A stretch of DNA of 64,000 bases from Straminergon stramineum. Its lineage: Eukaryota; Streptophyta; Bryopsida; Hypnales; Calliergonaceae. Position 1 is the stretch's first letter. The number at the start of each line of letters is the position of its first letter. The position numbers and the translations under genes are program-made. Below, one piece after another: positions 12,264 through 24,616 of the stretch. The notes under the pieces were generated by a model that did no database searches, was not told the origin of the DNA, and saw nothing but the letters and a program-made list of their open reading frames with translations. The stretch is taken from NCBI GenBank assembly GCA_963920665.1, contig OY987268.1:6016501-6080500 (forward strand), in the 5' to 3' direction.

Positions 12264-13023
12264 TTAGGTGATGATGTATTTTTTTGTTTTTCTATCACAG
12301 GATTAGAGTGAATTTTGGCACTGATTAGGGTATGACCTAGTAGTTGAATTTTGCTAGCTAGCATCAATATTTGATGTTTGTTGGACATGAATATTATTGT
12401 CAAATGAAGCACTCTTAGATTGAGCATTTCTACTCCCCTATTGTTATACACTATAATACACACCTATAATGAAAATTTCAGATTTTTGAGCATTTTTGTA
12501 TTTGATATGAATTTTCTTCATTTTTTCTTAAAGAATTCATGGAAATTTTTAATTTTCTCAAAAAAATTGAAATTTTTATAAATCATACAAGGCATGTGAT
12601 ATCATCTCTGGAAACTAAATTTGAAATTTTTTATTCATATATAGTTGGCAACACACAGAGTGAAGGATTGTAAGGCTTGAATCCGTGATCACGATCCCTC
12701 TCATGGTTAACGAGAAAATTTGGTATTTGGAGCACATCAATTGGAAACATGACGTGGCTTATTAGCTTGGCCCATCTGATCTCTGATTGTACAGTTCCAC
12801 AGACAATTCGGTGGGTCCGGGCAATCTTCTGATTCGGAAGAACATGAACTGTTCGGAGGGAAACGGACTTTCGGTAGAAAATTGTCAGGCTTCGAAAGTT
12901 CGGGAGCCAGTGATGATCAGTGGAAATTGACCCCCGGAGGCGTCCAATTTCGCGAGGTGCTTCTGAGTGTAGGTGGAACACGTGGTGACCCAAGAGCGAC
13001 ATTTAGTGGAAGCGGCTCTGCTT

Positions 13024-13134
13024 ATAGTCTACCAAACCTTGCCAGAAGAGTTGAGCGACTAAGTCGCGGTTCCAGTTCTTGCCCTGGAAAATGGTCTGGT
13101 TTCGCATGATCCAAAGGTACCAGAGTGTATTAAC
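13024..13134 (-). pseudogene. LINE-like ORF2 C-terminal remnant (U1)
   Basis: Read on the minus strand this gives VNTLWYLWIMRNQTIFQGKNWN followed by DLVAQLFWQGLVDYKQSRFH and a stop. The W-x2-W-x2-R-N-x3-F-x-G arrangement resembles the region after the zinc-binding (zf-RVT) part of plant LINE reverse transcriptases. U2 has the homologue at 37062-37175 (IWNIWIMRNQAIF). No reverse-transcriptase catalytic motif was found nearby, so the family assignment is tentative. Confidence 0.35.
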
Positions 13135-13420
13135 TCTCACCTCTTACCTCTCGCGAGAATGTAGAGCCTTTCCGCAGGACATATTTGATCAATATCGTTG
13201 ATATCTCATGAACAGGATATGGAAGTACAGAGCAGTGCACTCGATCAGATGGGTCACTCAAACAATAGTGGGGGCGTCAGAGTTGATTGATGGTGGCGGG
13301 GAGTTGAATAGCAGGTTTTGCATATTTTCAAGGAGACCGCCACACGTGTCAAATTCCCCATCTTGCAAAAATTTGCCCTTAGTCCTCCAAGATCTCTGGA
13401 TTGTCTGCAGTAGTTGCGTA

Positions 13421-14230
13421 AGCAAGAGATGGTCCCACAGGATGGCCAGTTCCCGAGGAATCATGGTACCCAAGGTGTACATTTTCAATTGAGAGTTCCA
13501 GGTGGATAGGGAGATGACCCTAAGCAGCTGGGGTGCCAAAGTTCGGCCAGCACTTTCGAAAGCAAGAGATGGTCCCACAGGATGGCTAGTTCCCGAGGAA
13601 TCATGGTACCCAACGTGTACATTTTCAATTGAGAGTTCCAGGTGGATAGGTAAATGACCCTAAGCAGCTGGGGTGCCAAAGTTCGGCCAGCACTTTCGAA
13701 AGCAAGAGATGGTCCCACAGGATGCCAGTTCCCGAGGAATCATGTACCCAAGGTGTACATTTTCAGTTGACAGTTCCAGGTGGATAGGGAGATGACCCTA
13801 AGCAGTTGGGGTGCCAAAGTTCGGCCAGCACTTTCGAAAGCAAGAGATGGTCCCACAGGATGGCCAGTTCCCGAGGAATCATGGTACCCAAGGTGTACAT
13901 TTTCAATTGAGAGTTCCAGGTGGATAGGGAGATGACCCTAAGCAGCTGGGGTGCCAAAGTTCGGCCAGCACTTTCGAAAGCAAGAGATGGTCCCACAGGA
14001 TGGCCAGTTCCCGAGGAATCATGGTACCCAAGGTGTACATTTTCAATTGAGAGTTCCAGGTGGATAGGGAGATGACCCTAAGCAGCTGGGGTGCCAAAGT
14101 TCGGCCAGCACTTTCGAAAGCAAGAGATGGTCCCACAGGATGGCCAGTTCCCGAGGAATCATGGTACCCAAAGTGTACATTTTCAATTGAGAGTTTCAGC
14201 TTGAGTGGGCGATGACCATGGGCAGCTGGT
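13421..14230. repeat. Minisatellite, about 140-bp unit, six copies (U1)
   Basis: GAGATGGTCCCACAGGAT recurs at 13426, 13566, 13706, 13844, 13984 and 14124, spacing 140, 140, 138, 140, 140. Units are nearly identical; the last one degrades after about 14170. On the minus strand each unit yields a short repeated ORF (MGPSLAFESAGRTLAPQLL...). The unit aligns along its whole length with the 138-bp unit at 37481-40055, sharing GAGATGGTCCCACAGGA, GTGTA, TTCCAG and GAGCAGC-like positions. Confidence 0.9.
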
Positions 14231-14719
14231 TGAGAAACGAATCACCTTCTATTTCTGGTGTATGAAATTTCTGCATCACCCAGTATGTTCCTTCTGTCTA
14301 AATTATTCTCCAGTTCAGACATCTAGGAGTACCTGACTACCTGAGATATTTTGCTGGTGGTAGAGTCCGAATTCTACGTTCGAGCCCAATAAATAGCATT
14401 GATACCTCATGGTAAGGCTCATCTTTTACTCTTGAGAAAGCTAGTAGTGGATGATCGCTCTTTGAGAGCATTAATCCTTCGAATTGCGCTTCAGAGCGCG
14501 CTTTCTGTACGGTTGTTCTCCCAGAACTTGTACTACTTGCAGGTACGTGTGGCAGTGATTTCGATCAACAAAGAGGCATCATAGTTCTGGACTCGGTATC
14601 TGGGCGGATTGTAGGATGTGTTGGGCAACCGTGACTCACTCTTAGCTTGATCACTATTCCAATTGTCAGTGGCGATTTCTAAAGTGATCTTGAATTCGAC
14701 TATTTGGTGTTTCCGTCCA

Positions 14720-14850
14720 TCTTGTGTTCTGCACGAAGTGCTGTTTTCCAACATCTGGTATTTTCCGCCATCTGCTGTTATCTACCAGGTGGTGCTTTCC
14801 ACCATATGTTTTTTTCCATCATCTGCTGTTTTCCACCATCTCTGGTTTCC
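14720..14850. repeat. Short tandem repeat (TTTTCCACCATCTGCTG-like)
   Basis: Degenerate repeats of a 17-base motif such as TTTTCCACCATCTGCTG lie in the leader upstream of the small ORF of U2. A longer array of the same motif is in U3 (40424-40655); U1 has only a single related stretch near 1710. The array is therefore a variable part of the leader. Confidence 0.65.
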
Positions 14851-15358
14851 GATCACGTACGTCGAATTTCGATTCCTATATGCTTTCGATCTAAGGTCAG
14901 GTGGTTTAGCTGGGCTAGTTGCGATTTCTCAAGTCGACTCCCGGGTCGACTTAGTTTTCAACGACTTCTGAAGTGACTGGGGGCAAAGGCGTCCTTCACA
15001 CGTACCAGTTGCCTCGATTGTGGGAAATTTTGGACCAGCAGTGGCAAATGTGGGGAGTTTAGGATTCTGTGACCAAACTCATAGTGTGAGAGCTAGGAAG
15101 CTGAATGCTTTTGGGGGCCACCCAAGGAACGCCTTCAGGCGTTCTGTCACTACCAATAGTGTGTACTTGGTGAGAAGGACGACGTTAGTCGCCCATTCGT
15201 ATAGTGGTTGCTTCGCGATCGATGAACCAGGTAACGATATTTCATTTCTGATACTGTAGAGAGAAGAAGGAGAATTTTTCTAATTTTTCTAATTTTTGGA
15301 TGTCCACACGGTGAGTGCCGTTGTAACAACAGCAAGAGCTTTGAACGAAGAGGATACG

Positions 15359-15667
15359 ATGGCCGAAGTGAATGCAAACGGGGAGGAAGGCAACCCAAAC
15401 GGCCGGGGAGCGGCCCAGCAACCCCAGGAACAGCCAGGCTTGGTGCCAAATGGAGCACCACCAAATGGAGCAGTAGCAGTTCCACACCCAGTCGCTGCTC
15501 ACGCTGCGGGCGTCGGGGCAAACCCCGTCATCGCCAATCTAGCGGGAGTACTTGCTCCTCCGGGTCCTCTGCACCCACAGTTACAGTTTGACGTTGAAGC
15601 TGCTCTTCTGGGTCCCCCACCAACAAAAAGCAACAGAAACTTCGACATCCATGACCGGATCCAGTGA
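15359..15667 (+). CDS. Small Asn/Pro/Ala-rich protein, unit copy 2 (unknown function)
   Basis: A 102-residue ORF beginning MAEVNANGEEGNPNGRG, with QQPGL-type Gln/Pro segment (here QEQPGLVPNGAPPNG), an Ala/Val/Gly-rich middle and C-terminal FDVEAALLGPPPTKSN. It carries GANPV that the U1 copy lacks, exactly five codons, and a few other in-frame length changes. The ending (NFDIHDRIQ) differs from the NFNILPIIQ of the other two copies. The leader holds TTTCTAATTTTTCTAATTTTT 60 bp upstream, as in all copies. No domain is recognised; a fragment of a retroelement Gag or a real small protein are both possible. Confidence 0.45.
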   Translation: MAEVNANGEEGNPNGRGAAQQPQEQPGLVPNGAPPNGAVAVPHPVAAHAAGVGANPVIANLAGVLAPPGPLHPQLQFDVEAALLGPPPTKSNRNFDIHDRIQ

Positions 15668-18600
15668 TTGGCCAAACCTGGCCTATGAATGCATTGAAAC
15701 TTGAAAGCAATCCAAGACTATCATGAAATCTGATGGTCAATTTCTTTAAAATGGCGGAATTCTATTAAATTGGCAGGCCATTCCGCTACTTTGACACTGT
15801 TAAGGTTTAGACCGCAAGGTCTGAAATCTACATCTGTCCTCGATGTTCCAAAACTATATTTGTCATAGATGTCTGAAATCTAGATAAGTCATAGATAGTT
15901 TAGATTGTGTGGTCAGGAATCTATAAAATTTCTAGATTTCTAAAATTTGTTTGCATCCTACATATCAAGAATCTATACCTTTCCTAGGATGTCTCTTCTA
16001 AAAAATGGCACATGGAATGCCACCATCCATACCTTAAGTTAGGCTATTTGTTTGTTTTGTTTTGTTTGTTACGTTGAGATCTCATGGACCCTATATCCCC
16101 GGCCGCATGCTTGGTACCGTCAGAAAGCCCTCGGCAAGAAGGGGTGCACGGGCTTTGTTTCATGGCATTTGGACCTACGATGTGAAAGTTATTGAATTTC
16201 AAAGTTTTTTTGAATCAAAAAAATTAGAAAATTAGAAAATTACTTTTACTTTGATTTTGGATGTGGCATTGGCATAGGGCACACTAGTTTTAATGAAATT
16301 GACCAAACTGGTTTTGATGAAGAAGTGTACACTTGCTTAGTTTGTATGCTTGCAGATAGTGAATTACAGTTCAAATGGTTTGCATCAGAGATAAGTGAGG
16401 TAGAGGCAATGGTAGTGAAGGCTTTTTTTTATTCAGCTTTCTGGTGAGAAAAATAATTTGGCTAATAAATGGCAAGAAACTGTGAAGTTTTTCTCCAGAA
16501 AAGTTTGAATTAGAAAAAAATCTTGGATGAAATCGCTAAATTATGGATGAAAAGATCATTACAGACATGTGATATATTTGCTATTTTTCTATTTTCTATC
16601 CAATATGTGGATGAATGTTGAAATGTGGAGCACCACTATAACACTTTATATCGCTGCTTTGGCACTTCATAAAAAATGAAAAAAACAATTGTGATGGTAG
16701 TGTGGCAAGTTTGTAAGATATTTTGAAATGTTGGTCATTGAAGAGGGGGGCAAGATTAAGGATTAAGGGCTTAAGCCCTAAGTGCCTAAGACTTTCCAAG
16801 TGTGTTTTGACTATGAAGAAAGAGCATTGTCTTGTAGTTATTCTCAATGAAGCAAATTGTGTTTTTTTCCAAATCTAACCGTATAGATGTTAATAGAGCT
16901 TGTTTATCAATATGCACACCAATTTTGAGTGCAAAATTTCCTAGGAGTTGTGATATTATACCAATGGAAATTACATTTTCTATTTTTAGCATGTTGTCTT
17001 TGTCCACAATGTTTCAAAAATTTGCATCTAAATGTTTTTTGGGATTGGAGGTAACATGAACAACTTCAAAGAGTGTTCTCACACTAAAATGAACTTCCAA
17101 AAAACTCAATTTCAAATGAAAAAACATCAAACTCATTATACAATCCACCTTGCAATTGTTGAAATGCAATTTTTGCTTTTAAGTAGAAATTGCTAATAGC
17201 TTCAAATAAACATTTGCATGTTGAAATTTTCAATGGTGAAAATCATGAAAAGACTTTAAACAGTTTTTCATTGGGACCATTCTCAAAGCAAATGGATAAG
17301 TACAATTTCTTAGATCTCAAATCAAATGAAATTGCCAAGCTTTGTATAAAGCCAGGAAATGAAGTAAAATTAGCAAGTTTTACACTCCACTTTTAGTACA
17401 CATATGCCTTTGAAGACCTCTCAATAATTGAATTTGTACTTTTCTCAACAAAAAATGAAAGTTTTCCATAGTTAACCCTCAAAACTGCCCCCCCCAAATT
17501 TTAATCCTGTCACAAGAATTTAACTGCCTACACAGAAAGTGGGCCTGAAATTTCAGATCGACTATATATGGTGGTCTAGGCAATTAGGGGTTAAAGTGTA
17601 ACTTAATGTTGCCCATGACAAACATGATTGTATATTTCACAATTTCTACTTTTTAACATACTTACACTTTGTACTTTGTAGTGGAAATAAACTCTATATT
17701 GGAACCAAACCATAAGTGACCAAGATCGATTTCTATAAGAAATGTAGTTGAAATGCTTGAGAGAATTTATTCTTTTATTAGCTTTGGACTAAAGGGGAGG
17801 AGGCTTTACATCAACAAAAATTACATGTGAGAAAGTTTGAGTAGGACCTAACTGTAGTTACTAGATTAGCAATAATTAGCAAGCCTCCATTGTAGGGAAG
17901 AGCCTCTTGTAGAGTAGCAGCTTGATTACTCAATATGTGTTTGTATTTTGAATACATATATGCAATGTATTTATGTGAATGTTTCTATAATTATGCATAA
18001 TCCTTTATTTATTTACTTTTTTCTATTATTACCTTGTTGTGGTTTTGAAGTGCTTCACGATTCTGGTTTGTTTTGGAGGGTTTCAATTCACTTTCTGTGT
18101 TTCTTGAAATTTAGGGTATCTGTGTTCTTTGAGTATGGGCAGATTGACGTTTCTGGTTTATGATGGGTTCATTTTAATGTGCATATTATTAGTCATCTTA
18201 ATTTCACAAAGGATTTATTTTTCAACTACACTTTAATAGGGGTATTAAGGGGACTAGAAAATTAAAGGGACTGATTGTAAAAAACTGTAGATGTTTGAAA
18301 CATGATGTACATCCCGGAACACTTCAATAACTACTCATGTACAATAACGGTAGATATTTTTATAGTGTGGAATGTTGATTAATTAGTATAGGTCCCCTTC
18401 ATATCCCTATTCAGTGTCAGTTTGTCAAATGATGGCTGGGTTTTAGGTTTCCTCTTGCTTTAATCTACCAATTACGTCTGGTTTAATCAAGTACTGAACC
18501 AGGAGAGTAACATTGGCATACTTAAAGGTCCACTCATTTCCCCCCCATTGTAGGTTGGATATTTTCATTCAATTTGGTGGTCAACTTTGTTAACCCGAGC

Positions 18601-20130
18601 AGGCTCATGACTATGTTTTACCAAAATCCACTCCAAAACTATCATTTTTAGTGCAAAGAGAAAAGATTTAAAATTTTTTATTGCGATTGCACAACCAATC
18701 ATGGGATATTGGGATCTTGCATGGAACTTGCTTGAAGATGGGTGGAAATGTTTTTGAAAATTTTGATGAAGTGGGTGATTGCAAGAAATAATTGTCCTAT
18801 TTTTTGTCCACTTGGCTTGAGACAAGTGTTTTTTGGCTCATAAATTTTGTATTGTATGTCGATTTTGCATGAAATTTGAAATGAAGGTACATGTAGAAAT
18901 TTTAGACATTTAGTCATTTTTTAAATTGATTTTACTATTTTACACACACCCACCCATTGGATGTCTACATTGGCCATTCGGAAGGGGAAGGGGGGGGGGG
19001 GGGGGGATAATAGCATTTTTGACCTAAAAATGAAAAATTTTGAAGCTCAAAACTAGTATACAAGGACTTCTACCAATGTTACACAAGATCACGCAAAGAT
19101 TTTCTAAAAATAGCAAATTGTCCACCTTCTACATGTGCTCAAAGTGCACTACATTTATGCAAGTGCAAAGAATTACATTTTTTTCCCGAAGATGAAAATG
19201 GTTGAGAAGGAGCATCTTCAAGTTAGGAAAAATTTATTTTTTATTTTTTATTTTTGAATATTTTTACTATTTTTCAAAAATTAAACATCAAAGTATCCAA
19301 TTTTTTTGGTATTTTCCATTGTGCTTTTTTTGTGCATAACATTTAGAGATAAATTTTTATAGGTTTGAATTTTCAAAGATGAACTATTCTCAATGCTTTA
19401 CAAATTATCCATATTTTATTTCATTTAAAAAATTATTATTTCAACATGTCATAGTACTTTATTACTAAGGCCATTTTGAGCCCTAAACGGCAAAGTGTTT
19501 TTTGCAACAACCTTAGTTCATTTTAAGATACAAGTATTTAAAGTGAAGAGGAATAAATAATCTGTGATGGATTGGCTTCCATTTGGCCAGTCATAGGCCG
19601 AGTTACTTTAAGTCTCAAGAATCAGGGAAAGTGATTTCATTTTCATCTTACTTGTTTCAATTTGCAAGTTGTGTGCAAGGCATTAGAAAAAAATTGAACC
19701 TAAAAAGGGGCAGCTTCGTAATGCATAAATTTGGATGGAAGAGAGCCTTCTAAACTCATTAATTGGGCCAACATTTGCATGATGGGTTCAAACATTTGTC
19801 ATGATTACCCAATCCATATCCATGATCTCATCTCCATTACCCAATTCATCCCCAAGATTTCTTGATTTAATCATGGAGGATGGCTAGCGCATGCCTCCCC
19901 ACCAATTTCCACATGCCAAGTGGCCACTAGTAACTTTAGTGGCTCTACATGGTGGCACTAATGAGGACGTGGACAACCTCATAGTCACTTCAAGTAGTAA
20001 TAAAATTAGTAAAAAAATTCAAAGCCCCTTGATGGGTTCAATTCTCTTGTAATGCTCGCAAGCACATCATGGAGATCAAGTAGGCTTCCATTTTCAGGTT
20101 GATGTAGGGGGCAAGTTTTCCCAAGCAACA
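15668..20130. other. U2 spacer, no gene seen
   Basis: AT-rich, homologous to U1 2539-5288 and U3 from 41584. The part 15740-16330 has no counterpart in U1 or U3 and is probably an insertion, but no termini were defined. A G-run of about 17 lies near 18990-19006. It holds empty sites for two family-D insertions (near 18050 and 18480) and for the U3 MULE-like element (near 18690). Confidence 0.45.
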
Positions 20131-23037
20131 ATGGCAAGGTCATCCATTTTGAAGAATTGGTGGGCATGCTCTTAACTTACAAATTTTGGTATACATAATT
20201 TTGAAATTCAAACTTTAAATAGGAGAAGATAGATCAAAATCTAAGCAAAAAAAAAATTTGAAATAAAAAATGGATTTTCATTCTTTAAAAATGAAGTAGA
20301 TACAAGATGGAAAGTAAATTAAATCATTCATAGTTCTAAAATAGAATTGAAACATTTCAATTCTAACAATGAGATTGGTAAAGTAAGATCTCTACACATT
20401 ATTGGAACCTTTTTATTTTGAAAAATTATAAAAATAGAGTTTAAAAACAAATTGCATATATCATTTAAAGAAGAAGATGAGATAATTACCTACAAAATAA
20501 GACTCTTCATAACCTTTCCATCACTACAATAGTCCAAATGTAATTGATCAAACTTTTCATGCAAATATAAATAGACTATGTAAAGAATAATTTTAAGAAA
20601 ATCCAAGTTTTTATAGGAGTTTTTCATTTTTTGTGCTCAAGCAGTTTTTGCTTAAATTTCAACTTTTTCTCCCACGCACCCATTGAAATAGAAAAAACAT
20701 TCACATAAAGCTACACATAATAGTGAAATTAAATCGCCTTACCTAGAAAAGTTACCTTATGACTCACCATTAGTCCACATGGCGCATGCAACTCTTAAAT
20801 TGTTTCTTGAACTAGTGCACCAATCCATACTATGCATATGGTTTTGGATTGATGAAAAATATTGCATCCTTATATAGTAACAATAAATATTTAGATAGTA
20901 TAAAATGTGAAGAAATTAGTGAGGGGTAACCTAATTTCACTTTTCAATGTAGCTTATTTGTTACCTTCAAAAAAAGATTAAAAAACATTTCAAGAAAATT
21001 AGACATCATCAGAACCAACCTATAATCCTAAAAAGCCCATCCCAAGAATTTGGACATTTAGGGTTTAACCCCTAAACATCTAGTCTTCTCTAGAAGTGAT
21101 GATTTGAGAAAAATCATTATAAAGTGCTATTTGGGAGAATATTTTGGAATTGATATAGAAATAAAGGTTGTAGATTGTGAGTTTTAGACTCCATCCATAT
21201 AGTTAGATTGACTAGTGCTATCACCAATATTTTTTTTTTAAATTTGGAAGGAAACCTTTTTAAGTCCTTCTACATTCAATTACAATGAGAATATTATCAT
21301 TTTTTGAGTAAAATTTGTTGGAATGGATTTGAAATGAGATTCTCTTGACATGGTGATTTAATAAAAAAAAAAATTTAAGACTATGACCTTAATTTTTGCA
21401 AATCTAGTTCTAAACTAGAGTCAATGCAATTTTGGCTTGGTCAACCACGTGATGTACTTTTAGATAGTAATTTTAGAAAAATATGTACTCTTGTAACACC
21501 AAATTCAAACATTAGATAGGACAACATCTTGATAAAGTATCTCCATAAATTAAGATATTAACCTTCATCCAAGCAATAATTAGGATGAAACTTGAGTTTC
21601 AATCTATTCATTGTCCAAAAAAGGATGTTTGAGAGCTTAGAAGTTAATGATAAATCTACATCATTGAGATAATTTCAAATTATTATTATTATTTTAGGAT
21701 TTTTTTGTAGCTATTGTAATGTGTTAAAATTTTGTGTATCTATAGTTAGTATGGTACAATAGTATAATGTATTTTTTTTGGCTTTAATTTCTTAAATTTT
21801 GATTTTTAAGGTTGAAAATAATTTTTCTACTTTAAGCCAAAGTGCAAAATCAACAAACTAAATATTCTCAATTTTAGTTTCCTATAGCTTAAAGTTGAGA
21901 GTCTATGTGAAATTTATGGAAATTAGATTTTATCATTGAAAGTTCTAAATTCATTTTTTCCTAGTGCACATTAGAGGATTCTTAGGTACTCCTCCATCCC
22001 AAAATTGTCTTCCTACTTGCCTTAATTTTCTGTCCTAAAATGATATTTTTGTTGCACTTTGCAACTTTGCGAAGTGGTCAAATTCATCTTTCAATTGCTA
22101 TCTAGGACCAACTAAACAACTCCACATAGTAGTTCCCCCTTCATCCATGCAATCATCAATCAAGAGACAAATGCAATGATTGAAGGATTCAATCAACACT
22201 ATTTGTTCCTATTTTTGACATTTCTTTGAGTGTTGCCCAAATGATGGAGATGAAGCTTTAGAGGTGGAGAAAAGGTCCACACATGCTTTTGGGCCCACAA
22301 TAATTGCTCACAAAATGAGGACCTTGCACTCAACAATTGAGTGCCCACTAGTGCAAATGACCTAGTTGTCATAGGGGGACTTGAAAATTTCTCAAAGAAA
22401 AGAACATGTTGGTTTTTTACAAGGTCTACCTCCTAATGGAAGCATCAAGGATGGAATTTGCCATCTAAGTTCACGAGGCTTAGATAGTTGAGCCATTCCC
22501 AACAAATGCTTTGTTCACAATGATCTTTCAGTTACCCTTCTTCTTCTATCTCTAGATTGAGTCATGCAGGATTTTTAAAACTCAATTTCAAATTGTATCT
22601 AAAAGGATCAAACTAACTGAAGATGTTGTCTCCACTAGATACAAATTGGAAAAAGACCAGCAACAATACCTAAGAACCTAAGGGGGGGAGAGCACACTCC
22701 TAGCCATTACCTCACTCTTGGAGAGCAAGTATTGCCTAAGCAATTGAGGTGTGCTCTAACTTGAATGCATAGGTTGTTCACTGGGCGGAAATTTGTACTA
22801 GATTGGATGTTGGGTTATGGTTGTGTTCACAACTATGGCAATTTTTTTGTTGTTGAAATTTTTTGGGTTCCAGAATGAACACCTAGTGACACATCAGCTG
22901 AGTGTGCCGTGATTTCGCAGCGCATGACTATGATCATATTCCTGATTCCTATGATTTCGCAAATTTGCTCTGTTTCCTTGATCACCTTAAACCCTAAACA
23001 GCCCACCCGCATTCTCACAGGCGAGCAATGTTGGAGG
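20131..23037. other. U2 section matching U1 6896-9797
   Basis: Closely follows U1, including the old family-D MITE (21064-21647), the decayed Stowaway-like end (about 21986) and the conserved block with GTTACCCTTCTTCTTCTATC near 22530. No ORF of credible coding value is present. It ends at the copia insertion. Confidence 0.5.
21064..21647. mobile_element. PIF/Harbinger-like MITE, family D (U2 copy, old)
   Basis: Orthologue of 7841-8438. The left end is TTTAACCCCTAAACATC, better preserved than in U1; the right end GAGCTTAGAAGTTAA is decayed. The interior shares GGAATGGATTTGAAATGAG and CAATTTTGGCTTGGTCAACC with the family. Confidence 0.65.
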
Positions 23038-23219
23038 TGTTGAAAGAAGCTAAAAAGCTTAGAGACTCTATTGAAGGTAACGTTTAAGTACACAATAATG
23101 ATCGATGAATCTACAGTAAGTGATGAATCTACAGTAAGATCGATGAATCTATAGTAATGAGATGTATTTGTATAGGAAAATGAGAGAAGGCAAAGGGACG
23201 ACGTAAGCGTTTTTCAACA
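23038..23219 (-). repeat. copia 3' LTR
   Basis: 182 bp, TG...CA ends in plus-strand reading TGTTGAAAGAAGC to GTTTTTCAACA. Contains a short internal duplication of GATGAATCTACAGTAAG compared with the other LTR. Confidence 0.93.
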
Positions 23220-23233
23220 CCCTCCCTTGCTTG
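23220..23233 (-). promoter_or_regulatory. copia polypurine tract
   Basis: On the minus strand CAAGCAAGGGAGGG abuts the start of the 3' LTR, the expected position and composition of a plus-strand primer. Confidence 0.75.
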
Positions 23234-23542
23234 TGGCGTCATAGTGAATTTGTAAACAATGTTGCGATACAATCTGTTGCCGGTGAATGCTCTTCAAAAT
23301 CAACGGCAACTTGCGGAGACTCTCTTGTTGGTGAGGGACAAGTCTTGAGGTTGTGAATGAAATCATTTGTGTAGTTGAAGTTGAGAGAATCTACTAACAA
23401 TAGTTTGTTGTGTCAGGTCTAGCAGATCTGCATACTTCTCTATTGGGTGGCTCTTGTGCTGCGGCGAGTGTGTGATAATATTCTAGACATCTGTAGCTAT
23501 GTATTTGTGTTGGTATAGGGAAGTGAGTACAGCGTAGACGGA

Positions 23543-23794
23543 TTGGAGAGATTGGAGCTAAGTGTAGATGCTACTAGGGTTTCTAGAAAGGGTAGTTTGT
23601 CTAGCAACAGTGGTGAAGAATCAGATGATTCGTATAGGAGGGATGTGTGTGATAATCCTGATTATTGGTGGGATAATCGACTGTCGAAGAGAAATCCGAG
23701 AGCACTAGATTTCAGGCACAAGCTAACGAAGAAGGCTCTATGGGTGGATGGCTAGTTTACTCCTAGTTGGGTGAGAGATAAATTTCATAGCTAG
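23543..23794 (+). pseudogene. Captured OSB-type PDF-motif fragment inside copia (antisense to it)
   Basis: The plus-strand frame reads DVCDNPDYWWDNRLSKRNPR, ALDFRHKLTKKALWVDG, a TAG stop, FTPSWVRDKFHS and a second TAG. Known family pattern: the PDF motif of plant organellar single-strand DNA-binding proteins (OSB) has NPxxWWDNRxxKxNPRxPDFKHK followed by LWL and a PxW segment; spacing here fits throughout, with Pro-Asp-Phe changed to Leu-Asp-Phe. The preceding frame is open from about 23520 (GSEYSVDGLERLELS...) but no OB-fold is recognised. The stop at 23753-23755 interrupts the motif before its last segment. It lies between the RNase H end (about 23800) and the 3' LTR, where copia elements normally have little sequence. 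OSB proteins bind organellar DNA; this copy is a fragment and not expected to work. Confidence 0.75.
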
Positions 23795-23872
23795 ACTTAG
23801 GGAAAGAATACCTAGACGATCTCTGTTGGTGACAAAGCTGTTGTATGACAAAGGTTTTGTCAAGAAATCGGC

Positions 23873-24568
23873 CTACTGATCTGCAGTGGGAACGTAATGT
23901 ACTTGGATTTGTCCTAATTTGGAAACCTCATGAATATAATGATGTTGCATTTCTATATGTTTTGTTCTAGCATGCATCACAGGGTTGGCTACGAGCTTGA
24001 TGCATGATTGATTGTGACTATAAAGGTCCGGAGAAGTGCTACAATCTATTCCCAGTTCACTAAGAAGTCTGCGAAAATGAACTATGTCCTTTGCAGCGTC
24101 AGTAAGTACCCTGTATTCAGATTCAACGCTTGAAAGTGATATGGTCGGTTGGAGTTTGCTACTCCAGCAAACACTTGAGGTTCCCAATTTGTGAACTATG
24201 CCCGAAATTGACCATCTGGAGTTCGTGTCGCGCCCCCAGTCAACATCCATGTAACTGTGAAAATTATTAGTAGTATCTAATGGCATGAACAATCTATAGT
24301 CCCGTGTGCCACTTAGGTATCGTAGTATGCGTTTTGCAGCTTGAAGGTGGGCAGTTTCGGGTTTTTCAACAAACCTAGAAATGCATCCTACAACAAAACA
24401 GAGGTTCGGTCTTGTGTGAGTTAGATAGAGCAAGATTCCAATAAGTGATCTGTAGAGGGTTGTATCGACTAAACCTGTGTTCATGTGCTTCTGCAAATGT
24501 GCATTTGGGTCAATTGGAAACTGTGAGGGATTACAGTCTTGCATCTGAAATTTTTCGAGCAATTTCAT
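23873..24568 (-). pseudogene. copia RNase H region
   Basis: MKLLEKFQMQDCNPSQFPID opens the typical copia segment, followed by YRSLIGILLYLTHTRPNLCF, AAKRILRYLSGTRDYRLF, the DVDWGRDTNSRWSISGI stretch, SLSSVESEYRVLTDAAKD and NPVMHARTKHIEMQHHYIHE, all hallmarks of copia RNase H. A TAG interrupts it after VPTADQ; the frame then continues ADFLTKPL to about 23800. Confidence 0.92.
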
Positions 24569-24616
24569 GATGTAGCCTTTTTGTCCAATGAATATGCTGT
24601 TTGAACCTCTGTGAAT

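Larger units (their letters stand above)
1340..14359. repeat. Tandem segmental duplication, unit U1
   Basis: First of three head-to-tail homologous units. Landmarks in the same order as U2 and U3 are: the AATAAATAG leader start; the CAGGTACGTG-like donor site; the TTTCTAATTTTTCTAATTTTT tract; the small ORF; and the CAAATGGTTTGCAT block near 2680. Further landmarks are shared with U2: the block starting at 6896 (U2 about 20140), the CTTTCTCTCAGCTATTCC block near 10670 (U2 near 33620), and the LINE remnant plus minisatellite at 13024-14230. Unit edges are estimated by eye to within tens of bases. Confidence 0.7.

Noticed and set aside
12041..12463. 140-codon minus-strand ORF
   Set aside because: It spans the right border of a family-D MITE and is not preserved in other copies.
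14284..14340. Another Stowaway end in GTATGTTCCTTCTGTCTAAAT
   Set aside because: Similarity to the CTCCCTCCGT end is too weak and no partner was seen.
1340..14359. Each tandem unit as one giant LTR retrotransposon
   Set aside because: No TG...CA direct terminal repeats, primer-binding site or pol was found inside the unit outside the unit-specific copia element.
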